33,495 bases of DNA, taken from assembly GCA_015064625.1 (NCBI GenBank), contig SVRW01000021.1, forward strand, positions 1 to 33,495. Reading direction: 5' to 3'. Each line of letters opens with the position of its first letter. Positions within the stretch are counted from its first letter, which is position 1. Shown here one piece after another: positions 7,335-15,802 of the stretch. Source of the DNA: Oscillospiraceae bacterium. Its GTDB lineage: Bacteria > Bacillota > Clostridia > Oscillospirales > CAG-382. Position numbers and translations under genes: made by a program. The notes beneath the pieces were generated by a model. It saw only the letters and a program-made list of their open reading frames with translations, had not been told where the DNA came from and did not search any database.

Positions 7335-9158
7335 ATGAATAGGTGGGAACTTTTACAAAAAGCCAATACACTTCCCACCACTCCTGGCGTTTATATTATG
7401 AAAAACGCTGAGGGTACGGTAATTTACGTGGGAAAATCAAAGGCTCTGAAAAACAGGGTCAGCAGTTATTTTTTGCCATCAGCAAATCATGTGGGGAAAA
7501 CCTTGAAGATGGTTTCTTCTGTGCATGATTTTGATATATATCATACTGCAACAGAATTGGAAGCATTGCTTCTTGAAAACCGTTTCATTAAGCAATATAT
7601 GCCTAAATATAACATCAAATTGAAGGACTCAAAGGGGTATCCGTATATTTGTGTTACTTCAGAGGAGTATCCTCGAATAACGGTAGAAAACGACAGGGTC
7701 TACAAGGATGCAAAATATTTCGGCCCTTTTTCTTCTGCTGTTGCCGCAATGAAAATTATAGACGTGGCAAAACGTGCTTTTATGCTTCCTACGTGTAATA
7801 AGAAATTTCCGAACGACATCAAAAAAAGCTCAAGTCCGTGTCTTAATTATCATATAAAGAGATGCGGTGGAGTATGCGTTGGCAATGTTTCTGCCTCCGA
7901 ATACAATGAGCGGATTTCTGATGCCGTTCATGTTTTTAAAGGGGATTATGGTAATCTCGCTTCGCAATTGACAGAAAAAATGAATATTGCAGCTGAAAAT
8001 CTTGATTTTGAAAATGCTGCAAAATACAGAGATTTTTTATTGTCAATCAAGAAAATCGGCGATAAGCAGCACATTGTTGCAGGCGTTGATACTGAAGCAG
8101 ACATTATTGGTGTATATGCTGATGAAATGGGCGGTTCTATAGTATGGCTTTTTGTCCGTGGCGGTGCTATTACGGATAAAGAAGAATTATCATTTGGTGC
8201 AAAGGAGATAATTACATCCGAATCCCTTGTTTCGTTACTTATTGATTTCTATAAAACGAGACAGTTTATACCGAAAGAAATATGGATTGATTACCCTTTG
8301 GAGAATGAAGATGCTGAACTTCTTTCTGTTTTTTTCCGCGAAGAAATGAATTGTCGTTCAAACGTTTTAATCCCAAAAATCGGAGATAAAAAACGTCTTT
8401 CCTCGCAGGCTTCAACAAATGCCAAGGAAAGTGTTTTGCGAGAGAGACGTGAAAAAGAAAAGAAAGGCATATTCCTTGCTGAATTTTCAAAGCTTCTCAA
8501 TTTGCCGTCTCCCGCTGAACGAATAGAAGCATATGATATTTCCAACAGCGGTGACGATTTCATAACTGCATCCATGATTGTTTTGTGTGATGGGAAATTT
8601 CAACGTGGAAAATACAGAACCTTTAATATCAGAACAACAGCGGGACAAGATGATTTCGGTTCAATGCGTGAAGCGTTGGAGCGTAGACTTTCACACAAGG
8701 ATAAGGATTGGGAATATCCCGATTTGATTCTGGTGGATGGTGGAGCCGGACAAGTAAATGCTGTCAAAGAAATTGTAAATCAATTTAATGCTCCAATATC
8801 TGTTTTTGGTATGGTAAAGGATGAACATCATAAAACGAGAACACTTACTGACGGTGTGAATGAAATTTCAATAGCTCATCTTAAAGACGTATATACTTTT
8901 GTTTATAAGATACAAGAAGAAGCACACAGAGTTGCTATTTCCCGAATGGACGCAAAGAGAAGAAAAGTATACAAAAAAAGCTCCCTTGAAAATATAAAGG
9001 GAGTTGGAGAAAAAACCGCTAAAGCTCTTCTTGACTATTTTGGTGGACTTAAAGCTATAAAAAATGCATCTGTTGAGGAGCTTTCGGCTGTTAAGGGTGT
9101 AAGTAAGAAGGCTGCTACAGCTATAAAAGATTATTATAATAAATCTACGGGTAAATAA
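7335..9158 (+). CDS. uvrC: Excinuclease ABC subunit C
   Basis: UvrC makes both incisions in nucleotide excision repair after UvrAB damage recognition. The 607-residue protein has the GIY-YIG nuclease domain (TPGVYIMKNAEGTVIYVGKS, residues 16-35) and a four-cysteine cluster likely to bind an Fe-S centre (Cys154, 169, 177, 181). It also has the UVR motif that contacts UvrB (LDFENAAKYRDFL, about 223-235), an RNase H-like nuclease with EAYDISNSGDD and LVDGGAGQVNA, and C-terminal helix-hairpin-helix motifs (IKGVGEKTAKALLDYF). Length is normal. It starts 5 bp after HPr without its own Shine-Dalgarno, suggesting coupling, and abuts rsmD. Confidence 0.96.
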   Translation: MNRWELLQKANTLPTTPGVYIMKNAEGTVIYVGKSKALKNRVSSYFLPSANHVGKTLKMVSSVHDFDIYHTATELEALLLENRFIKQYMPKYNIKLKDSKGYPYICVTSEEYPRITVENDRVYKDAKYFGPFSSAVAAMKIIDVAKRAFMLPTCNKKFPNDIKKSSSPCLNYHIKRCGGVCVGNVSASEYNERISDAVHVFKGDYGNLASQLTEKMNIAAENLDFENAAKYRDFLLSIKKIGDKQHIVAGVDTEADIIGVYADEMGGSIVWLFVRGGAITDKEELSFGAKEIITSESLVSLLIDFYKTRQFIPKEIWIDYPLENEDAELLSVFFREEMNCRSNVLIPKIGDKKRLSSQASTNAKESVLRERREKEKKGIFLAEFSKLLNLPSPAERIEAYDISNSGDDFITASMIVLCDGKFQRGKYRTFNIRTTAGQDDFGSMREALERRLSHKDKDWEYPDLILVDGGAGQVNAVKEIVNQFNAPISVFGMVKDEHHKTRTLTDGVNEISIAHLKDVYTFVYKIQEEAHRVAISRMDAKRRKVYKKSSLENIKGVGEKTAKALLDYFGGLKAIKNASVEELSAVKGVSKKAATAIKDYYNKSTGK

Positions 9159-9159
9159 T

Positions 9160-9705
9160 ATGAGAATTATTACAGGAATTGCAAAAGGTACTAAACTTCA
9201 AACCTTATCTGGTGATGATACAAGACCAACAACAGAGGTTGTAAAAGAGGGAATATTTTCTGCAATACAATTTGACTTATTTGAGAGAAAAGTTCTTGAT
9301 CTTTTTGGAGGCTGCGGACAGTTGGCTCTTGAAGCTCTCAGCAGAGGGGCTGAAAAGGCTGTTATTATTGACAGCTCAAGAGATGCAGCTAATATAATAA
9401 AAACAAATGCACAGAACACAAAGCTTTTTAGTAAATGTTTGGTTTCATGTATGGATTGGAAAGCATACGTTAAATCTGTTGCTAACAAAGAAAAATTTTC
9501 TCTTGTTTTTTTAGATCCACCTTACAAAGACGGTGTGCTTGATCAGGTTATAAAAAATATTGTTGACGCAAACATACTGACGGACGATGCTATTTTAGTT
9601 TGTGAAAGCTCTATTACGGGAATGCCTGAACCATTAGACGGATGGCGCTGCAAGAGTTATAGATATGGAAAAATATACGTAACGATTTTCAGGAGAGAGA
9701 TATGA
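9160..9705 (+). CDS. rsmD: 16S rRNA (guanine-966-N2) methyltransferase RsmD
   Basis: RsmD methylates G966 of 16S rRNA using S-adenosylmethionine. The 181-residue protein opens with MRIITGIAKGTKL and has DTRPTTEVVKEGIFS. The cofactor-binding motif is LDLFGGCGQLALEALSRGA, where the usual residues are FAGSGALGLEA. The catalytic motif is FLDPPY. It begins two bases after the uvrC stop and overlaps coaD by four bases (ATGA). The rsmD-coaD pairing is widespread in bacteria. The substitution in the glycine loop looks tolerated, since the GxG core remains. Confidence 0.93.
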   Translation: MRIITGIAKGTKLQTLSGDDTRPTTEVVKEGIFSAIQFDLFERKVLDLFGGCGQLALEALSRGAEKAVIIDSSRDAANIIKTNAQNTKLFSKCLVSCMDWKAYVKSVANKEKFSLVFLDPPYKDGVLDQVIKNIVDANILTDDAILVCESSITGMPEPLDGWRCKSYRYGKIYVTIFRREI

Positions 9706-10190
9706 AAACGAACGTTGCGATTGTCGGAGGAACATTTGATCCCATAACAGTAGGTCATGAAGCGTTGATTAGAAGAACAGCAGAACTTTTTGACGTTGTT
9801 TACGTGACTATCTGTTTTAACTCCGAGAAAAAATGTTTTTTTGAATTGAATGAACGTCTTGATATTCTTGAGAAAACTTTCAAAGATGATGAAAAGATAA
9901 TTCCCGTTATACACCAAGGATTGATTGCTGATTTTGCCAAAGATAAAAATGCAGTTATTGTAAAGGGGCTCAGATATTCTTCAGATTTTGATTATGAGCA
10001 TCTTCAAGCTGAAAGCAATTATATGATAAACGGTGTTGAAACCTTGTTTTTACCTTCAAGAGGAGATTGCACGTTTATTACTTCTTCTCTGATAAGAGAA
10101 TTGATAAAAGCAGGCAAACCTTTTGAAAAATACGTTCCGCAAAAATCAATAGAAATCATAAAATCATATATCCAGACAGGAAATAAGTAA
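9702..10190 (+). CDS. coaD: Phosphopantetheine adenylyltransferase
   Basis: CoaD converts 4'-phosphopantetheine and ATP to dephospho-CoA, the penultimate step of coenzyme A synthesis. The 162-residue protein has the nucleotidyltransferase motif GGTFDPITVGHEAL (T/HxGH signature, residues 9-22), GLRYSSDFDYE for substrate binding and ITSSLIREL in place of the more usual ISSTxIRE. It overlaps rsmD by four bases and is followed two bases later by proB, so all three are probably one transcript with uvrC. Length is normal for the family. Confidence 0.95.
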   Translation: MKTNVAIVGGTFDPITVGHEALIRRTAELFDVVYVTICFNSEKKCFFELNERLDILEKTFKDDEKIIPVIHQGLIADFAKDKNAVIVKGLRYSSDFDYEHLQAESNYMINGVETLFLPSRGDCTFITSSLIRELIKAGKPFEKYVPQKSIEIIKSYIQTGNK

Positions 10191-10192
10191 CT

Positions 10193-10987
10193 ATGAATGT
10201 TTTTACAGATAAATACCAAAGAATTGTTGTAAAGGTTGGAACTTCTACATTGACTTATCCAACAGGACATCTGAATATAAGAAAAATTGAAACTCTCGTT
10301 AAATGTATTTCTGACCTTCAAAACAGTGGAAAAGAATTTATTCTTGTTTCATCCGGTGCTGTAGGTGCTGGACTTGGAAAAATGGGTTATCATCCCGCTA
10401 AAATGACAGTTGAAGAAAAGCAGGCAGCAGCGGCAGTGGGTCAATGTGAGCTTATAAATATGTATAACGAAAAGTTTGGGTTTTACGGTCATAAAATTGC
10501 TCAGGTTTTGCTTACTAAGGACGTAGTCGATGATGAGGTGAGAAGACATAATGCTCATATGACATTTTCTGTTCTTCTTTCTCAACGTTGCATACCCATT
10601 GTTAATGAAAACGATACTGTATCAAATGAGCAGTTGAAATTCGGCGGAAATGATACTCTTTCTGCAATTGTTGCTATTTTGTGTAACGCTGATTTGGTTA
10701 TCAATCTTACGGATATTGATGGACTTTATGATAAAGACCCAAGAACAAACGAGGATGCGAAAATAATATCCGTTGTCGATAAGCTTGATGATAACGTTTT
10801 CAAATGCGCAGGAGGAGCAGGAACAGAAAGAGGAACAGGCGGTATGCTCGCAAAGCTTGAAGCTGCAAGTATGTGTGTTTGCTGTGGAATACCTATGATA
10901 ATTGCAAACGGTGCAAATCCTGAAATATTATACGATATAATGGATAATAATTACAAGGGAACGTTCTTTTCAGCAAATGAAAGATAA
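10193..10987 (+). CDS. proB: Glutamate 5-kinase (no PUA domain)
   Basis: ProB phosphorylates glutamate to glutamyl-5-phosphate, the first step of proline synthesis. The 264-residue protein has the amino-acid-kinase motifs VVKVGTSTL, FILVSSGAVGAG, IPIVNENDTVS, FGGNDTLSAIVA, TDIDGLYDKDPR and GTGGMLAKLEAA. It ends directly after the kinase domain, so the C-terminal PUA domain of the roughly 370-residue E. coli-type enzymes is missing; short forms are known. proA and proC are not adjacent. It starts two bases after coaD. The stop codon directly abuts the stop of the convergent carboxypeptidase gene, with no intervening terminator. Confidence 0.95.
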   Translation: MNVFTDKYQRIVVKVGTSTLTYPTGHLNIRKIETLVKCISDLQNSGKEFILVSSGAVGAGLGKMGYHPAKMTVEEKQAAAAVGQCELINMYNEKFGFYGHKIAQVLLTKDVVDDEVRRHNAHMTFSVLLSQRCIPIVNENDTVSNEQLKFGGNDTLSAIVAILCNADLVINLTDIDGLYDKDPRTNEDAKIISVVDKLDDNVFKCAGGAGTERGTGGMLAKLEAASMCVCCGIPMIIANGANPEILYDIMDNNYKGTFFSANER

Positions 10988-12148
10988 TTAACCAAAGATT
11001 TTTTTGAATAGAGAAATTTTTTTAATTTCTATCCTTTCCGTAGCACATAATGGAAAAGAATATATTATTTTATCTTCAATGTATATTCTCAATTCTCCTA
11101 AAACGTCTCCTTCTTTTATCGGTGCATAAACGAAAGGAGCGGATATAATTTTCATTGTAATATCCGAGCTTTTCGGGAGAAATAATTCTATATCTGATAT
11201 ATTTGAAGCTAAAACTTTCTTCTCTTTTCCGCCAACTACAGATATTTCTGACGCATATTCGCCTTTTGTAGCGAGTATGCGTTTTTCAAAGTTGTCAAAT
11301 CCTGAATTGAGCATTATTTGATGGTCGTTCCAGTGATTTTGTCCATTGAGAGTAACACATATCAATTCAATTCCTTCTTTTGTGGCAGATGTTACAAGAC
11401 ATCTGCCGTCTTTTTTTGTATATCCTGTTTTGATTCCTGTTATAAAATCAGAATTAAATAAAAGCTTGTTATGATTGACACAATAACGAATATTGTCATT
11501 ATTTAATGGTTTAACTGTATATTTTTTTGTGGATACAATTTCTTTGAAGATTTCGTTGTTCATAGCATAAATAGATAATATTCCCATATCCCTCGCTGTT
11601 GAATAATGGTATTCATCTGAAAGGCCGTGCGGATTAGAGAAATTAGTGTTCGTCATTCCTATTTTTTTAGCCTTGGCGTTCATTTCCTCGGAAAATTTAT
11701 CAATAGATCCGCTATGAGCTACAGCCAAAGCACATGCAACGTCATTACCGGATTGTAATAGTAGTCCATATAACAATGATTCTACTGTGAAAACTTCTCC
11801 TTCAGCTAAATAAAGGGAAGACCCTTCTATTCCAACGCTTTCTTTTGTTATAATAATTTTTTCATCAAGATTCATATTTTCTAAAATTATTATTGCCGTC
11901 ATAATCTTTGTTGTACTCGCCATACCTGATTTTTCATCTGCATTTTTGGAATAAAGAACTAATCCTGTGTCTTTATGAAGTAGTATTGCTTTTTCAGATG
12001 ATATTTCAGTATTGATTTGATTAAATCCAACTGATTCTTTCATGCTAGTGAAGACTTGTAGGGGTCTTTGATATTCAGGCTCAAAAACAGGAGCAAAAAA
12101 TAAAATTAAAATGAATATAATAATACTTATGATCAGTGTTTTTTTCAT
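10988..12148 (-). CDS. Serine-type D-Ala-D-Ala carboxypeptidase (PBP5-like)
   Basis: A low-molecular-weight penicillin-binding protein that trims the terminal D-Ala of peptidoglycan stem peptides outside the membrane. The 386-residue protein has an N-terminal hydrophobic segment (MKKTLIISIIIFILILFF). The active-site motifs are STTK (Ser78, Lys81), SGN (134-136) and KTG (240-242), followed by the usual C-terminal beta-rich domain. The ATG at 12148 is chosen because GGAG lies 7 nt upstream; an in-frame start 13 codons earlier would fall inside a terminator hairpin. DacF-like proteins in Firmicutes act in vegetative growth or sporulation. A terminator lies immediately upstream, so expression probably depends on read-through from the acetyltransferase gene. 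Confidence 0.92.
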   Translation of the reverse strand: MKKTLIISIIIFILILFFAPVFEPEYQRPLQVFTSMKESVGFNQINTEISSEKAILLHKDTGLVLYSKNADEKSGMASTTKIMTAIIILENMNLDEKIIITKESVGIEGSSLYLAEGEVFTVESLLYGLLLQSGNDVACALAVAHSGSIDKFSEEMNAKAKKIGMTNTNFSNPHGLSDEYHYSTARDMGILSIYAMNNEIFKEIVSTKKYTVKPLNNDNIRYCVNHNKLLFNSDFITGIKTGYTKKDGRCLVTSATKEGIELICVTLNGQNHWNDHQIMLNSGFDNFEKRILATKGEYASEISVVGGKEKKVLASNISDIELFLPKSSDITMKIISAPFVYAPIKEGDVLGELRIYIEDKIIYSFPLCATERIEIKKISLFKKIFG

Positions 12149-12162
12149 ATGAAGCTCCAAAT

Positions 12163-12200
12163 AAAAAAAGTCGGGCGGTATATACATATATACTACCCGA
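12163..12200 (-). terminator. Terminator/attenuator between acetyltransferase and carboxypeptidase genes
   Basis: Read on the minus strand, TCGGGTAGTATATA (12200-12187) pairs with TATACCGCCCGA-type bases (12184-12171) in a 14-bp stem with G:U pairs, followed by a T-run (12169-12163). The ATG of the carboxypeptidase is only about 14 nt downstream, and its Shine-Dalgarno abuts the T-run. Confidence 0.85.
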
Positions 12201-12224
12201 GCTTGTTAAATATTCTTTATTGCT

Positions 12225-13376
12225 TCAAATCATGTCAGGAATTGAGAAGAATAAGGGGAGAGGAAAGACAGCGTTTGCAAAATCTGGTAATTTTTCGCAA
12301 ATATTAAGATTGAAAGCACCAAGTCCAAAGAATGCTGAAGTTGCTTCAATAGGGGATATCTTCAACTGTGGTTCTTCGTTTGTTTCCTCTGCGTATATCT
12401 TTCCATTTTCTGAAGATACCTTTATTTTTTGAACGCCTTCTATCTCTATTGTCAGATTACCATCAGGAATTGATAAATAAGAGGATTTGAGCTTACCAAG
12501 AGCTGTGATTACTTTTGCATAATCCTGAATCAGATAGCTATCAGCGCCTGAAACGCTTGTTCCTTCGCATATTTTTGCGAGTGCGTGTAATTTTTCTCTT
12601 TCAAAGTGGAATATTTGCTTCACAGATACGCCACCAAGCTCAAAATTACGTATATAATCTTTAAGCATTCTACAACTGTCACTATTATCGGAAATTTCAA
12701 ATTCGTTAATTTCGCCCCTTGTGCCTGATATGCAAGCGTACCCGTCAAATTCACCGTTTTTAAAAATCAATAATGGCGTTGAACGGCAATTCCTTAAGCT
12801 GTCATAAAAGCCTTCCGCAGTTCTCTCTATGTACGCGGGACGACGAAGGTATAATTGAAACGCTTTTTCAAAAAGTTCTGTTTCTGAACCATTGGGAATG
12901 GTAAATGTGTAAGTCGTTGTATCTTCTTTTCCAAAAACGTGTTTCGCATTATCATTATTGAAATAAAAGTTTGTGCAAATTGCGGAGGGTGTAAAACCGT
13001 AATATTCGTATCTTTGTCTTCTTCCGCCTAAAATTCCAATGGGAACGTTTTTTTCTTTCAGTTCTTTAAGGATTTCTTCCATTATAATGCGCATGTATCC
13101 CTTGCATCTGCAATCTTTTTCAACACATACAGTACCGATTCCGCAAACTTCCAATTTTTCACCCATTACGTTCATAACGGAAGGAAACCAGCCAACCATT
13201 CCTTTGATTTTTCCATCCTCTTTTATTACAAAATGGTCATTTGCTGTATTAACACCATCTTTATAAAGCGCAGGATGATACGTCTGGAAGTAGTTCTGGT
13301 CCTCGCCTTTGAAAATTCGGTTGGCGACCTCTATAATTTCTGAAATATCATTGCTTTTGGCTCTTTCAACTTTCAT
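12225..13376 (-). CDS. Eis-like GNAT N-acetyltransferase
   Basis: A 383-residue acetyltransferase with an N-terminal GNAT domain. IGTVCVEKDCRCKGYMRIIMEEIL contains the acetyl-CoA pyrophosphate-binding loop, a R/C-x-x-G variant of the Q/RxxGxG/A motif. GILGGRRQRYEYYGF gives the later beta-bulge region. The C-terminal part (LTIEIEGVQKIKVSSENGKIY, then an xxLxISPIEATSAFFG-like segment) resembles the sterol-carrier-like domain of Eis-type proteins. These acetylate amines such as aminoglycosides or polyamines, but the substrate here cannot be told. AAAGGAG precedes the ATG. A perfect sigma-A promoter lies upstream, divergent from the methyltransferase promoter, and a terminator follows. Confidence 0.83.
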   Translation of the reverse strand: MKVERAKSNDISEIIEVANRIFKGEDQNYFQTYHPALYKDGVNTANDHFVIKEDGKIKGMVGWFPSVMNVMGEKLEVCGIGTVCVEKDCRCKGYMRIIMEEILKELKEKNVPIGILGGRRQRYEYYGFTPSAICTNFYFNNDNAKHVFGKEDTTTYTFTIPNGSETELFEKAFQLYLRRPAYIERTAEGFYDSLRNCRSTPLLIFKNGEFDGYACISGTRGEINEFEISDNSDSCRMLKDYIRNFELGGVSVKQIFHFEREKLHALAKICEGTSVSGADSYLIQDYAKVITALGKLKSSYLSIPDGNLTIEIEGVQKIKVSSENGKIYAEETNEEPQLKISPIEATSAFFGLGAFNLNICEKLPDFANAVFPLPLFFSIPDMI

Positions 13377-13417
13377 TTTATTATCTCCTTTATTTTTTTG
13401 TATGTCTTTATGTATAG

Positions 13418-13446
13418 ATTATAATATCGTTTTATTTTTTTGTCAA
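13418..13446 (-). promoter_or_regulatory. Sigma-A promoter of the acetyltransferase gene
   Basis: On the minus strand, TTGACA (13446-13441), 17 bp and TATAAT (13423-13418) match the consensus exactly. The -35 overlaps the left end of an inverted repeat that spans 13445-13467. Confidence 0.87.
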
Positions 13447-13467
13447 GATAATTCAAAAAATCATCTT
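13445..13467. promoter_or_regulatory. Inverted repeat between divergent promoters (possible operator)
   Basis: The arms AAGATAATT and AATCATCTT (8 of 9 positions complementary) are separated by five bases. The repeat touches the -35 boxes of both the leftward and the rightward promoter, so one bound protein could control both genes. No regulator gene is adjacent. Confidence 0.45.
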
Positions 13468-13494
13468 GTACTTTCCGAAAAAATATGTTATACT
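13466..13494 (+). promoter_or_regulatory. Sigma-A promoter of methyltransferase-hslO-pth-mfd operon
   Basis: TTGTAC (13466-13471), 17 bp, TATACT (13489-13494). The leader to the GTG start at 13559 is about 58 nt. Confidence 0.72.
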
Positions 13495-13558
13495 AACCAT
13501 AATGGTTTCATAATGCTAAAGATATATTTATTGAAACTCATTTCATAAGGAGGTTTCC

Positions 13559-14302
13559 GTGGAAGATTTCAAGATATTATATAAGTTCTATGATTTGTAT
13601 AATGGGGCTGATTTCAAAGGCTTTTATAAGTTCTTTAATACCGCAATAGAGAAATTCGGAAACGGAGAGCCTGAAATAGTTCTTGATTTGGGTTGCGGTA
13701 CAGGTGAGCTTTCAAAGCTGCTATCAAAAAAATATCAGACAATAGGAGTTGACTTATCATCTGATATGCTGTCCTTGGCGATTTCGAAATGTAACGGTAA
13801 AGTTTTACTTTTGAATCAGGATATGAGAGAACTTGAATTATATGGAACTATTCAAGGATGTGTAAGCTTTTGTGATTGTTTTAATTATATGGAAACAGAA
13901 GATGATTTAATGAAAGCATTTTCAAAGGTTGGGCTTTTTATGGAAAGCGGTGGATTGCTTGTGTTTGACGCGAGTACAAAATACCGTTTCGAAAAAGTTC
14001 TCAATGGAAACGCTTTTGTTAATGAAAACGAAAATGGTATGCTTATTCATCAAAGCAAATATTCAAAAAAGGATAAATGTTTGAATATTACAGTCACAAT
14101 ATTTGAGGAAAATGGAAAAAACTATAAAAAATACGTAGAAAACCAAAAAGAATATTACTATTCAGAAAAACAATTTATTGAATGTGCTAAATATGCGGGT
14201 TTTGAACTATGCGGTGTTTTCAGTGATATGAAGTTTTCAGAACCTACTGAAACTGACATTAAACATTATTATATATTCAGGAGATTGAAATGGGAAATTT
14301 AG
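13559..14302 (+). CDS. Class I SAM-dependent methyltransferase
   Basis: A 247-residue small-molecule-type methyltransferase. Motif I is VLDLGCGTGELSKLL (about 41-55), motif II is QTIGVDLSSDML, and a QDMRELEL acidic loop and GCVSFCDCFNYM follow. A C-terminal beta sheet ends with YYIFRRLKWEI. The start is GTG with an excellent AAGGAGG (13547-13553). It overlaps hslO by 13 bases, so the two are translationally coupled. The family (Methyltransf_25/11 type) does not reveal the substrate. The link to Hsp33 suggests a housekeeping or stress role. Confidence 0.87.
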   Translation: MEDFKILYKFYDLYNGADFKGFYKFFNTAIEKFGNGEPEIVLDLGCGTGELSKLLSKKYQTIGVDLSSDMLSLAISKCNGKVLLLNQDMRELELYGTIQGCVSFCDCFNYMETEDDLMKAFSKVGLFMESGGLLVFDASTKYRFEKVLNGNAFVNENENGMLIHQSKYSKKDKCLNITVTIFEENGKNYKKYVENQKEYYYSEKQFIECAKYAGFELCGVFSDMKFSEPTETDIKHYYIFRRLKWEI

Positions 14303-15162
14303 TCAGAGCTATGACTGCCGACGGTTCAGCAAGAATTCTTGCTTTGGATTCAACGGATATTGTTAAACGTGCAAGTGAAATACATGGAAACGGAATGGCT
14401 GTTAATCTAATTATGGGAAGAGTTCTAACAGCTGCTTCATTGATGGGAAGCCTTCTTGGTGATGAAAAGGATCTTTTAACAGTAAGCTTTAAAGGAATGG
14501 GACCTGCAGGAACAGTTTTAGCTTCATCAGATTATATGGGTAACGTAAGAGGATATATGGTTAACCCAGAAGCAAATATATATATTGGTAACGATGGAAA
14601 ACCAGATATTTGCGGAGCGATAGGTGAAGGAGTTCTTCAGGTTTTACGTGATACAGGAGAGGGTGAACCTTATTCTGGACTTTCTGTTTTGAAAAAAAGC
14701 GATATTTCTTCAGATATTGCTTCATATTATGCAGAAAGTGAACAGATACCAACCGTTTGCGCTTTTGGTGTTGCGCCTGACAAGAACGGAAAAGGATTTA
14801 TTGCGGGAGGAATTATTATTCAGCTAATGCCTTTTGCTGATGAAGAACTTATCGATATTATTGAGGAAAATTTGAAAAACGTTAAAAGTATCGCTGAAAT
14901 TCTTGAAAACGGTTCTTCTGAAGATCTTATAAAAGAATATATGAGAGGCGTTGAATACGATATTTTCGACAGTATGAACGCAGAATATAAATGCTATTGT
15001 TCTGTGGATAAAACGGATAGAGCTTTGATTTCTCTCGGAAAAGAAGAGCTTACTGCTTTAATTAACGATGAACTTCCAACGGAGATAACTTGCCGCTTTT
15101 GTGACGTAAAATATAATTATTCAAAAGAACGTCTTTCTGAGCTTCTTGAACAGGCAAAATAG
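14290..15162 (+). CDS. hslO: Redox-regulated chaperone Hsp33
   Basis: Hsp33 is a cytoplasmic holdase. It is switched on when oxidation releases zinc from a C-terminal four-cysteine centre and the protein unfolds. The 290-residue protein has the N-terminal core (MTADGSARILALDSTDIV, then a GRVLTAASLMGSLL helix) and the zinc module CYC (Cys235, Cys237) ... CRFC (Cys268, Cys271). All four cysteines are present, so redox switching should be intact. The start lies 13 bases inside the methyltransferase gene, just after GGAGATTGAA. pth follows 24 bp later. Confidence 0.96.
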   Translation: MGNLVRAMTADGSARILALDSTDIVKRASEIHGNGMAVNLIMGRVLTAASLMGSLLGDEKDLLTVSFKGMGPAGTVLASSDYMGNVRGYMVNPEANIYIGNDGKPDICGAIGEGVLQVLRDTGEGEPYSGLSVLKKSDISSDIASYYAESEQIPTVCAFGVAPDKNGKGFIAGGIIIQLMPFADEELIDIIEENLKNVKSIAEILENGSSEDLIKEYMRGVEYDIFDSMNAEYKCYCSVDKTDRALISLGKEELTALINDELPTEITCRFCDVKYNYSKERLSELLEQAK

Positions 15163-15186
15163 TATTTAAATATTTTCGGAGTGCAC

Positions 15187-15795
15187 ATGGGTATCTTTTC
15201 TAAAAGTACAATTGATTATATAGTTGTAGGTCTTGGAAATCCTGGGGCTAAATATGCAGAAACAAGACATAACGCAGGATTTATTTCAATAGATTATATT
15301 ATAAACAAAACGAATGAAAAAGAAAAAATAAAACATGATTCTCTTTGCGTTCAAACACGTTTTGATGGCAAGAAAATTCTGTTCATGAAGCCGCAGACTT
15401 TTATGAACGACAGTGGAAGAGCTGTGTATTCTGCTGCAAAATATTATAACGTTCCTGCAGAGAATATTATTGTTATTTTTGATGATATAAGTCTTGAGCC
15501 TGGTCAAATGCGTATAAGACGTAGTGGAAGTGCCGGCGGACATAATGGAATCAAATCAATAATTGAATATTTGAACAGCTCCGATTTTCCAAGAATCAAA
15601 GTTGGTGTTGGAGCAAAGCCTCATGCGGATTATGACCTTGCGGATTGGGTTTTATCAAAGTTTCCTGCGTCAGACCGAAAAAAAATTGATTCCTTACTTC
15701 CTTGGGTTGAAGATGCGGTAAAACTTATCGTAAATGATAAAATAAACGATGCAATGAATAAATACAATTCAAAAACTGCGGGGCTGTCTGATTGA
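15187..15795 (+). CDS. pth: Peptidyl-tRNA hydrolase
   Basis: Pth releases peptides from prematurely dropped peptidyl-tRNAs. The 202-residue protein has VVGLGNPGAKYAETRHNAGF with the catalytic histidine, FMKPQTFMNDSGRAV with its conserved Asn, VIFDDISLEPGQMRIRRSGSAGGHNGIKSI with the catalytic Asp, and FPRIKVGVG. A GTG two codons upstream (15181) is in frame, but GGAG (15178-15181) is spaced for the ATG at 15187. The pth-mfd order is a conserved Firmicutes arrangement. Confidence 0.96.
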   Translation: MGIFSKSTIDYIVVGLGNPGAKYAETRHNAGFISIDYIINKTNEKEKIKHDSLCVQTRFDGKKILFMKPQTFMNDSGRAVYSAAKYYNVPAENIIVIFDDISLEPGQMRIRRSGSAGGHNGIKSIIEYLNSSDFPRIKVGVGAKPHADYDLADWVLSKFPASDRKKIDSLLPWVEDAVKLIVNDKINDAMNKYNSKTAGLSD

Positions 15796-15802
15796 TAAAC
15801 GG

